Assembly: GCA_020426085.1 (NCBI GenBank)
Contig: JAGQQP010000183.1
Span: 1-7,769 of the forward strand
DNA: 7,769 nucleotides
From: Planctomycetaceae bacterium
GTDB taxonomy: Bacteria; Planctomycetota; Planctomycetia; Planctomycetales; Planctomycetaceae
Direction of reading: 5' to 3'
In this document: positions 1 through 7,094 of the stretch, piece after piece
Layout of the letters: every line of letters begins with the position of its first letter
Numbering within the stretch: the first letter of the stretch is position 1
The notes under the pieces: generated by a model
What the model was told of the DNA's origin: nothing
The model's input: only the letters and a program-made list of their open reading frames with translations
Databases searched by the model: none
Translations under genes and position numbers: made by a program

Positions 1-1007
1 CACATTCGATCTGTACGCTCGAATTCGAAGATCACCGCCCGCTGTACGACTGGATCCTGGACGAACTCGAAGTCTTCCATCCACAGCAGATCGAATTTGC
101 CCGGCTCAACATGACTTATACTGTGATGAGCAAACGCAAACTGCTTGAACTGGTGCAGGGGAAATATGTTTCCGGCTGGGATGATCCCCGGATGCCCACC
201 ATCTGCGGCATGCGGCGGCGAGGTGTGACCCCCGAGGCACTGCGCGAATTCTGCAAAACGATCGGCGTGACCAAGTACAATTCGATGACAGATAAGGGCG
301 TGCTGGAAAACTGTATTCGGGATCACCTGAATCAGGTTGCGCCGCGCGTGATGGGAGTTCTGAATCCGCTGCGCGTGGTGATTGAAAATTATCCGGAAGA
401 CACAAGCGAAGAACTGGACGCCATCAACAATCCGAACGATGAATCGGCGGGAACCCGAAAAGTACCTTTCTCGAAAGTGATTTACATCGAGAAAGACGAT
501 TTCATGGAAGATCCGCCTAAGAAATTCTTCCGTCTTTCACCGGGTAAAGAAGTGCGACTGCGTTACGCTTATTTTGTAACCTGCACTGATGTGGTCAAAG
601 ACGAAAATGGCGAAGTGGTCGAACTCCGCTGCACTTATGATCCCGAAACCAGGGGCGGAGATGCTCCCGACGGGCGTAAAGTCAAAGCGACCATTCACTG
701 GGTCTCGGAAGCACATGCTCTGGATGCCGAAGTGCGGTTGTATGACCACCTGTTCGATCAGCCCGATCCGGAAGATCTGCCGGAAGGCGTCGACTACAAG
801 TCGAACCTCAATCCCAGATCGTTACAGGTTTTATCCGGCTGTAAGCTGGAGCCGGGGCTCAAAGAGGCAGAACCGGGCAGTCGCTTCCAGTTTGAGCGAC
901 TGGGTTATTTCTGCGTCGATACCAGAGATTCGGAACCAGGCAAACCGGTCTTTAACCGGACGGTCACTTTACGTGATACCTGGGCCAAAATCGGGAAGCA
1001 GAATTAA
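1..1007 (+). CDS. glnS: Glutaminyl-tRNA synthetase, C-terminal part (5' end cut by window edge)
   Basis: This enzyme attaches glutamine to tRNA-Gln using ATP, in the cytoplasm. The frame is open from base 3 to the TAA at 1005-1007, giving 334 codons of a family usually near 550 residues, so the N-terminal part with the HIGH motif lies outside the window. The ATG at 111 is internal, because clear GlnRS sequence precedes it ([14 protein letters not shown], bases 12-53). The class I KMSKS-type loop is present as VMSKRKL at 123-143, followed by GWDDPRMPT (174-200) and [14 protein letters not shown]. The two C-terminal anticodon-binding beta-barrels follow, marked by [28 protein letters not shown] and, near the end, [16 protein letters not shown]. 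These match the bacterial GlnRS pattern rather than GluRS. It is convergent with the YTV-like gene. The assignment is very secure; only the missing 5' part is unknown. Confidence 0.97.
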   Translation, partial: HSICTLEFEDHRPLYDWILDELEVFHPQQIEFARLNMTYTVMSKRKLLELVQGKYVSGWDDPRMPTICGMRRRGVTPEALREFCKTIGVTKYNSMTDKGVLENCIRDHLNQVAPRVMGVLNPLRVVIENYPEDTSEELDAINNPNDESAGTRKVPFSKVIYIEKDDFMEDPPKKFFRLSPGKEVRLRYAYFVTCTDVVKDENGEVVELRCTYDPETRGGDAPDGRKVKATIHWVSEAHALDAEVRLYDHLFDQPDPEDLPEGVDYKSNLNPRSLQVLSGCKLEPGLKEAEPGSRFQFERLGYFCVDTRDSEPGKPVFNRTVTLRDTWAKIGKQN

Positions 1008-1027
1008 ACGACTTATGCCAGGCGCAT

Positions 1028-1062
1028 AAAAAAACACTCGTCGAACGGAAGTTCGACGAGTG
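1028..1062 (-). terminator. Strong intrinsic terminator of the YTV-like gene
   Basis: A perfect 12-bp stem is formed by CACTCGTCGAAC (1035-1046) and GTTCGACGAGTG (1051-1062) with a four-base loop. Read on the minus strand, the hairpin is followed by seven T residues (complement of A 1028-1034), the standard layout of a rho-independent terminator. It lies about 40 bases past the stop codon of the minus-strand gene. The plus-strand side of the hairpin has no T run, so its main direction is minus, although the stem would also form in the glnS transcript. Confidence 0.85.
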
Positions 1063-1066
1063 AGCC

Positions 1067-1092
1067 CATGCACTTCAAAGTGCTCATGTTTT
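1067..1092 (+). terminator. Candidate intrinsic terminator of glnS
   Basis: GCACT (1070-1074) pairs with AGTGC (1079-1083) around a TCAA loop. An outer CAT/ATG pairing (1067-1069 with 1086-1088) extends the stem past a two-base bulge. On the plus strand TTTT (1089-1092) follows directly, and TTT occurs again shortly after. The stem is short and poor in G+C, so this is a moderate call. It lies 60 bases after the glnS stop codon. Confidence 0.5.
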
Positions 1093-1101
1093 AACTTTGA
1101 G

Positions 1102-2253
1102 TTATGGTGTTCGCTGTGCTACGGTAATGTCGCTGCCTGCTGTTACCGGAGCTGACTGTTCAGTACGAGGAACCCGACGTGTCCAGCCACTGGCACGAAC
1201 GATTGATGGCAGTGGTCGCTCTGAAGTTTCAGGTTCATAGCCTGCACGACGTGTGGGGGGGAAGGCCGGTGCAGTTGATTCCTGAGGAACTTCGTAAGAA
1301 GAGCGTCGGAAAGACGAATCATCATCCAGGCTGGATCGACGAGGATCGGAAGCGGGATCACGATTGTACTTCTCACCATTTGCATCAAATGAATCGTCGT
1401 ACTTTTTCTTGTTCAGAGCCGAACGCTGACGGATGGGCTCGGGGGCACCAGCTGAAATGTAAGGCTCAGGAGTTGGCAGTAATGCGGTTGTTGTTCCACT
1501 GATTCCATCATAGGAAGGATACACGTAAGCAGTACGTGTTGTTGGAATCGACCGCATCACGGTAACTGGTTTCATTGCCGTTACAGTGGTTTTGACATAA
1601 CGTGTTGAATTCACGGCAACCTTACGTGTAGTCGTATAGGGAACCATTTTCGCAACGTTGTATGTTACCTGACGGGTCTGCTGTACGGCGACCTGTCGTG
1701 TGACAGGCACGTTCTGTACAACCACGTTCGGCACATAATGTCGGGTTGTTTTGTATTGTGGCGTAAATGCCATCCGCATGGAGTACCCGGTACGATTCAT
1801 CCAGCCCATTAAGTTGGGGCGGTTATCGTAATCACAGGGAGATACACGGGGAACGCACTGGCGTTGTGTCACCCAGCGTCCCATGTCCTTCTGTACCTGG
1901 CGGCACTCGGTGACATTCTGGTAAGTGGTGCAGGGAACATCGACTGTTCTCGGTTCCAGTACCTGGCGATAAGCGGTCACCTGCTGATCGACGTATTTGG
2001 TTTCAACGACTGGTTTCATCACAGTCTGCTGGACAGGTCGATACTCGGTGACAGGAACCTGACGATAGGTTGTCTGGGTCACAGGAATCGGACACTGCAC
2101 CACAGGTTGTGGACAACAGCTTTGCACGACCGGAGGTGGTGCACAGGAATTACAGTTGTTAAAGGGCAGCCACTGAGCCTGAGCAGTTCCTGCAGCCAAT
2201 GAAAAACATGTAATCCCCACTACGGGAATCGAACGAATGACGCTTTTTAACAT
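1102..2253 (-). CDS. Secreted YTV-like repeat protein, probable planctomycete cell wall or surface protein
   Basis: 383 residues from the preferred start at 2253. An ATG two codons upstream (2259) is also in frame, but AGGA at 2264-2261 is only one base from it and an ideal seven bases from 2253. Residues 1-26 form a Sec signal peptide with a basic start, a hydrophobic core and a likely cut after AQA. The mature protein begins with a Cys/Pro-rich segment (Cys 34, 37, 46, 47, 54) and repeats rich in Val, Thr, Tyr and Gln. V-T-x-[Y/C]-R-x-V occurs at 68-74, 92-98 and 114-120. Further cysteines are at 108, 117, 133 and 140, and none follow. A Gly/Trp/Met-containing segment (about 141-166) leads to a second Val/Thr/Arg/Tyr region (167-245). 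A charged, Ser/Arg/Pro-rich and probably disordered tail runs from about 262 to the end. No enzyme motif is visible. The composition resembles planctomycete YTV-domain proteins linked to the proteinaceous wall of Rhodopirellula; the structural role is inferred from that family. Family membership is likely but not certain. Confidence 0.8.
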   Translation of the reverse strand: MLKSVIRSIPVVGITCFSLAAGTAQAQWLPFNNCNSCAPPPVVQSCCPQPVVQCPIPVTQTTYRQVPVTEYRPVQQTVMKPVVETKYVDQQVTAYRQVLEPRTVDVPCTTYQNVTECRQVQKDMGRWVTQRQCVPRVSPCDYDNRPNLMGWMNRTGYSMRMAFTPQYKTTRHYVPNVVVQNVPVTRQVAVQQTRQVTYNVAKMVPYTTTRKVAVNSTRYVKTTVTAMKPVTVMRSIPTTRTAYVYPSYDGISGTTTALLPTPEPYISAGAPEPIRQRSALNKKKYDDSFDANGEKYNRDPASDPRRSSLDDDSSFRRSSYEVPQESTAPAFPPTRRAGYEPETSERPLPSIVRASGWTRRVPRTEQSAPVTAGSDITVAQRTP

Positions 2254-2260
2254 GAGCATG

Positions 2261-2264
2261 TCCT
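2261..2264 (-). promoter_or_regulatory. Ribosome binding site that decides the YTV-like gene start
   Basis: On the minus strand this reads AGGA. It is one base from the first in-frame ATG (2259-2257) and seven bases from the second (2253-2251). The normal 5-9 base spacing therefore favours the second ATG and shortens the protein by two residues. Confidence 0.6.
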
Positions 2265-2289
2265 ACAAAGAGAGTCTTTGAGAGGGGGT

Positions 2290-2318
2290 ATTTGATGGAG
2301 TTAATGTGAAGTGTGCAA
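2290..2318 (-). promoter_or_regulatory. Weak candidate promoter for the YTV-like gene
   Basis: On the minus strand TTGCAC (2318-2313) and TCAAAT (2295-2290) are separated by 17 bases. This would start transcription near 2283, about 30 bases before the start codon. Both boxes match the sigma-70 consensus only partly, so this is a position guess rather than a firm call. Confidence 0.22.
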
Positions 2319-2674
2319 TCTCTGACGGTTAAGGCTGACCGCCGAACCATTGCGATGGGGCAGGTTTTTTATGAAATATTGAAATTGGGGTCAAGTCGGA
2401 TTCAGCAAAATGCCGATACCGGTGTACCTGAATCATACCGAATCAGATCTAATCTGCTGTTTTCATTAGGGTTATGGAATTCTGATCTTTTTGTGAGATT
2501 GATGGAACCACTAAAAATTTAATGCAGGATTAACTGGATTAACCGAGAAAGTTGATCTCAACGATGCCAGATTGCCGATGAAATCCCTGTTATCGGGCAA
2601 ATTACGTACGTCACGCGGGGAGGTTCCTCCCTAAAATTACCAAACTGTTATATGATCAACACTGAATTAAAGTT

Positions 2675-2702
2675 TTGATTTTCATGGACTTACACCTTTA
2701 AT
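2675..2702 (+). promoter_or_regulatory. Candidate upstream promoter for the RND gene
   Basis: TTGATT (2675-2680), a 16-base spacer and TTTAAT (2697-2702) match the sigma-70 boxes at 4 and 5 of 6 positions. It would give a leader of roughly 150 bases. The region is A+T-rich, so a chance match is possible. Confidence 0.3.
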
Positions 2703-2718
2703 ACAGGCAAGATTCATG

Positions 2719-2748
2719 TTGCCGGCAATACGGAGATTGCTGTAAAAT
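2719..2748 (+). promoter_or_regulatory. Candidate proximal promoter for the RND gene
   Basis: TTGCCG (2719-2724), an 18-base spacer and TAAAAT (2743-2748) match the sigma-70 boxes at 4 and 5 of 6 positions. Transcription would start near 2755, about 100 bases before the GTG start. It is an alternative or an addition to the match at 2675-2702. Confidence 0.33.
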
Positions 2749-2845
2749 CACAAGTTCGTAATACGCGAAATACTCTCATAGACTCGATCCCTTCACTTCT
2801 GCCCGGTTGTTTAGATCGAACGAGAGATCGACTTAAGTAACACAC

Positions 2846-2850
2846 GGAAG
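2846..2850 (+). promoter_or_regulatory. Ribosome binding site of the RND gene, in the loop of a small hairpin
   Basis: GGAAG lies six bases before the GTG start at 2857 and supports that start. ACAC (2842-2845) and GTGT (2850-2853) could pair around a GGAA tetraloop, which would place most of the site in an exposed loop. The stem has only four pairs, so an effect on translation is speculative. Confidence 0.55.
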
Positions 2851-2856
2851 TGTTCT

Positions 2857-5829
2857 GTGGATAATCTCTCCCCCGACAATCAGGAACGGTCTTTCCTCAG
2901 CGAGACTCTGGCTGCGATGACACAGTTTGTGATCTCGCATTCAAAGTTCAGTCTGGCCTTTGCGCTGATCGTCTCGATCGGGTGTGTGCTGCTGACAGTC
3001 TTCCGACTCGAATTCAAAACGGATCGTGCCGATCTGATCGACCCGACAGCTGCCTTTCATAAGAAGTGGATCAACTACACTGAGAGCTTCGGCAGTTCAT
3101 CCGATCTCGTGTGTGTGGTCGAAGCGGATTCACCTGAATCAATCAAATATGTATTACGAACACTGGGGCAGCGTATTGAAAAGCATCCTGAGTTGTTCGA
3201 AAATCCGCTGTATCAGATCAATCCGGGCGATTTACCCTCGAAGGGGCTTCAGTATTTAACGCCGCGCCAGTTGCAGGCAGGTCTGAATCGACTCGATGAA
3301 TATGGGCCGATCTACCGCAATGGACGTTGGGATCTGACACAGGTTGACCTGCTCTACGATCGTCTGCGTTATCAGATTCAGTCACGTTCTGCCAGCTACC
3401 GTGGTGCCGACACAGATCAGTATCTGGAACCGCTGTTTCAGCATGCTGCCATCCTTTCCAGCAGCATGTCACGCTTTCTGGCTGATCAGAACGATTTCCG
3501 GTCTCCCTGGCCTTCGATTGTCCCCGTGAACGAACGCATGCGCGAACGCTCTCGTGAAGTGATCTACCTGCTCAATGAAAGCGGTACGATGGGCTTCCTG
3601 AAAGTGTTCCCCGTTCATCAGGAAGACGGATTTGACGGTGCCACCAAAGCCATTGAAAAAATGCGTGGCATTATTGGGGAAGTGGTCGCTGAGAACCCCG
3701 AAGCCAAAATCAGCCTGACTGGAATTCCGGTCCTTGAAAATGATGAGATGCGTAAGTCGAAAGCTGATATGATCAACGCATCAATCATTTCCTGCTTTGG
3801 AGTGGGCCTGTTACTGTTTATCGGGTTTCGCGGTTTCCGTCATCCTCTGCTGACACTGCTGATGCTGGCAGCCGGAATGGCCTGGGCCTTCGGTTATACC
3901 ACTCTTACAATCGGTCATTTGAATATTCTCTCCGTCTCGTTTGCCGTCATCTTGATTGGTCTTGGTATCGATTTTGGCATTCATTATCTGGCGAAATATA
4001 TTGAGCTGCGGCATCGAGGAGAAGATCTCGAACCAGCGTTACTGAAGACCTCCCGGACGGTGGGAACTGGTATCGTAACTGCTGCGATTACGACGGCTCT
4101 TGCGTTTTACTGTGCCGGTCTGACTCCCTTTCTGGGCATCGCCGAGCTGGGTTTTATTGGTGGCGGTGGAATCCTGTTGTGTGCGGTGGCAACATTCATT
4201 GTTCTGCCGGCACTATTATCGCGGGCCGATAAAGACGTAGAAGTCAAACAGATGCCAACACCCTTCCAGGGTAAATGGCTGCAGAAAATGATCAACCGCT
4301 TCCCGCGGACCGTTGCCATTGTGTCTCTGGCGATCGTTGCTTTCTGCGCCAGCCAGGTGGTTCATAAAACGGAAGACGGCTGGAGTTCCAAAGTCGTTTA
4401 CGATTACAATCTGCTGAACCTGCAGGCTTCGGGACTGGAATCGGTCGAAATTCAGAAACGCATCTTCAACGATGCCCAGAATTCACTGTTATTCGCCGTC
4501 TCCGTAGCTGACAGCCCTGAAGAGGCACGTGAGCTGCGTAAAAAATTCGAAGCCCTGCCTGCGGTGCATCACGTGGAAGAACTGGCTTCACGTGTTCCCG
4601 CTTATTCATCGCAGGAAACAAATCTACTCGTGCAATCGTATCGAGCACAACTGACACATTTACCTCGTGAAGTGCCGTTGGTCACGCGACTCAATCCCTC
4701 GACGATCGGACGCAAGCTGGAACAGTTTTATGTACTGTTGTCGCGTTACAATCACCCGACAGCACAGAAGACGGCTCGGATGCTGGACCAGTTTCTCAAC
4801 CGTTTTGAATCGATGACATTGACTCAGCAGTCCCGGTTCCTGGACGAATTCCAGTACCGCACGACGGCTTCTCTGCTTGGACAGTTCCAGGCATTACGAA
4901 GCGCATCAGATTCAACCCCGGTTCGTTTTTCTGATCTCCCCCGTTCACTGACTTCACGCTTTGTCAGCGCAGAAGGAAAATGGTTGATTCAGGTCTATCC
5001 CCGCAATCATATCTGGGAGATCGAACCTCTGGAAGAATTTGTGAAGGAAGTCCGTTCCGTAGATCCCGATGTCACAGGTACTCCATTACAAAACTACGAA
5101 GCGGCACAACAGATCAAGATGAGTTATAAGACGGCATCGATTTACGCTTTGGCCGTCATTTGTGTTGTTTTGCTGATCGATTATTTGAGCCGCAGTCATG
5201 CTACGATGGCATTGGTCCCTGCAGTGATTCTGACGGTCTGTACCTGGTTCATTCTGTTTAACCGGGGGACTCCGATCAGCGTCGAAGCAGCAATCGGCAT
5301 GTTTCTGGTCATGAGTTTTGGTGTGTCCTTCGTTTTAGATCGCAGTAGTGTCTGTCATGCCTTGCTCACCATGCTGCCGCCAGTTGTGGGGGGGATTGTC
5401 ATGTTTGGAATCCTGGCAATGACTTCGATCGATCTGAACCCTGCCAATCTGATTGTGCTCCCGTTGATTTTGGGAATTGGCGTCGATGACGGTGTGCATG
5501 TGGTACATGACTTCCGTATGAAAAATGGACCGTACAAGACTTCTCCCAGCACCATTAATGCGATTGTGATGACCTCTCTGACCTCGATGATCGGCTTCGG
5601 CAGTATGATGGTTGCCACGCACCGCGGGCTCTACAGTGTGGGGCTGGTGCTGGTGATCGGTGTCGCCTGTTGTCTGTTTATCTCGCTGGTAACATTACCT
5701 GCTCTCTTGACCTGGATCTCCAATCGTCAGGAATCAGCTGATTCCCTCAGTATGGATGACGAGGATGGATCCCGGCAGAATCGCAAGAAGAAGCAACAGA
5801 ATCAGGATCGAATGGAAGCCGCTGCCTGA
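2857..5829 (+). CDS. RND/MMPL-superfamily exporter, HpnN-like
   Basis: 990 residues, starting at GTG with GGAAG six bases upstream. It is an inner-membrane protein with two RND halves. The first half has a helix at about 30-50, a periplasmic domain at 51-307 opening with KTDRADLI, and five helices at about 308-325, 330-350, 357-377, 404-423 and 430-453. The helix at 357-377 carries GLGIDFGIH with Asp372. The second half has a helix at 484-500, a periplasmic domain at 502-757, and about seven rather than five helices up to 953. GIGVDDGVH, with Asp877 and Asp878, sits in the fifth of these. The intramembrane acidic residues suit proton-driven transport. The layout and the first periplasmic domain recall HpnN, which moves hopanoids to the outer membrane, but the substrate here is inferred and no hopanoid gene is adjacent. 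The protein ends in a charged tail with KKKQQ. It is convergent with mnmA six bases away. RND/MMPL membership is secure; the HpnN link is probable. Confidence 0.9.
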   Translation: MDNLSPDNQERSFLSETLAAMTQFVISHSKFSLAFALIVSIGCVLLTVFRLEFKTDRADLIDPTAAFHKKWINYTESFGSSSDLVCVVEADSPESIKYVLRTLGQRIEKHPELFENPLYQINPGDLPSKGLQYLTPRQLQAGLNRLDEYGPIYRNGRWDLTQVDLLYDRLRYQIQSRSASYRGADTDQYLEPLFQHAAILSSSMSRFLADQNDFRSPWPSIVPVNERMRERSREVIYLLNESGTMGFLKVFPVHQEDGFDGATKAIEKMRGIIGEVVAENPEAKISLTGIPVLENDEMRKSKADMINASIISCFGVGLLLFIGFRGFRHPLLTLLMLAAGMAWAFGYTTLTIGHLNILSVSFAVILIGLGIDFGIHYLAKYIELRHRGEDLEPALLKTSRTVGTGIVTAAITTALAFYCAGLTPFLGIAELGFIGGGGILLCAVATFIVLPALLSRADKDVEVKQMPTPFQGKWLQKMINRFPRTVAIVSLAIVAFCASQVVHKTEDGWSSKVVYDYNLLNLQASGLESVEIQKRIFNDAQNSLLFAVSVADSPEEARELRKKFEALPAVHHVEELASRVPAYSSQETNLLVQSYRAQLTHLPREVPLVTRLNPSTIGRKLEQFYVLLSRYNHPTAQKTARMLDQFLNRFESMTLTQQSRFLDEFQYRTTASLLGQFQALRSASDSTPVRFSDLPRSLTSRFVSAEGKWLIQVYPRNHIWEIEPLEEFVKEVRSVDPDVTGTPLQNYEAAQQIKMSYKTASIYALAVICVVLLIDYLSRSHATMALVPAVILTVCTWFILFNRGTPISVEAAIGMFLVMSFGVSFVLDRSSVCHALLTMLPPVVGGIVMFGILAMTSIDLNPANLIVLPLILGIGVDDGVHVVHDFRMKNGPYKTSPSTINAIVMTSLTSMIGFGSMMVATHRGLYSVGLVLVIGVACCLFISLVTLPALLTWISNRQESADSLSMDDEDGSRQNRKKKQQNQDRMEAAA

Positions 5830-5835
5830 TGCCGC

Positions 5836-6945
<1,110 letters not shown>

Positions 6946-6997
6946 ATCAACTTAACTCGATGTAACATGACGGTAAACTTCGGAAAACTCAGCCCCT

Positions 6998-7026
6998 ATT
7001 ATAGGCGGCTCCCGGAATGATCACAG
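6998..7026 (-). promoter_or_regulatory. Candidate promoter of mnmA
   Basis: On the minus strand a perfect TATAAT box lies at 7003-6998. The hexamer 17 bases upstream, CTGTGA (7026-7021), is a weak -35 match. Transcription would start near 6990, giving a leader of about 45 bases before the mnmA ATG. The perfect -10 box and its position in a short intergenic gap are the main support. Confidence 0.5.
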
Positions 7027-7040
7027 TTTTGCAGACCGCG

Positions 7041-7070
7041 GAAACCCGCGAATTCAAATGAAATCGCGGG
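7041..7070 (-). terminator. Candidate terminator of the cation transporter gene
   Basis: CCCGCGA (7045-7051) and TCGCGGG (7064-7070) form a 7-bp G+C-rich stem around a 12-base A+T-rich interior. On the minus strand it is followed by only three T residues and then a C, so termination may be weak. It lies just past the stop codon of the minus-strand CDF gene and before the mnmA promoter, which suits separate transcription of the two genes. Confidence 0.4.
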
Positions 7071-7094
7071 ATTTGTCGCGTTCGAGGTGGCACC

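Larger units (their letters stand above)
2260..2856. other. About 600-base intergenic region between divergent genes, no convincing gene
   Basis: This stretch separates the starts of the YTV-like gene (minus) and the RND gene (plus), so it should hold both promoters. Open frames inside it, such as the 69-codon GTG frame at 2313-2522, have no recognisable product and no clear ribosome binding site. Visible structure is small: a tandem 9-base repeat GGATTAACT/GGATTAACC (2527-2544), an inverted repeat GATTCAG (2399-2405) with CTGAATC (2428-2434), a tight CAGAT-CTA-ATCTG inverted repeat (2444-2456), and a GGGAGG/CCTCCC inverted repeat (2618-2631). The sequence is more A+T-rich than the flanking genes. 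I see no tRNA, riboswitch or insertion sequence. Confidence 0.55.

Noticed and set aside
1179..1502. Plus-strand open frame of 107 codons inside the YTV-like gene, and a similar 112-codon frame at 1864-2202
   Set aside because: Both lie antisense to a gene with a clear signal peptide and repeats, have no family features, and are explained by the biased codon content of the repeat gene.
2341..2370. Terminator-like element on the plus strand: GCC/CCAT-TGCG-ATGG/GGC followed by AGG and six T
   Set aside because: The stem is short with a three-base bulge, and no plus-strand gene ends upstream of it, so there is nothing obvious for it to terminate. A role as an attenuator is not supported because the RND start is almost 500 bases away.
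2313..2522. A 69-codon plus-strand open frame with a GTG start in the long intergenic gap
   Set aside because: It has no recognisable domain, no clear ribosome binding site and an ordinary composition, and it overlaps the likely promoter of the divergent gene. A short open frame by chance is the simpler explanation.
2813..2831. Direct repeat AGATCGA at 2813-2819 and 2825-2831 shortly before the RND start
   Set aside because: Two 7-base copies in a region with several GATC sequences are within chance expectation, and they lie downstream of the candidate promoters.
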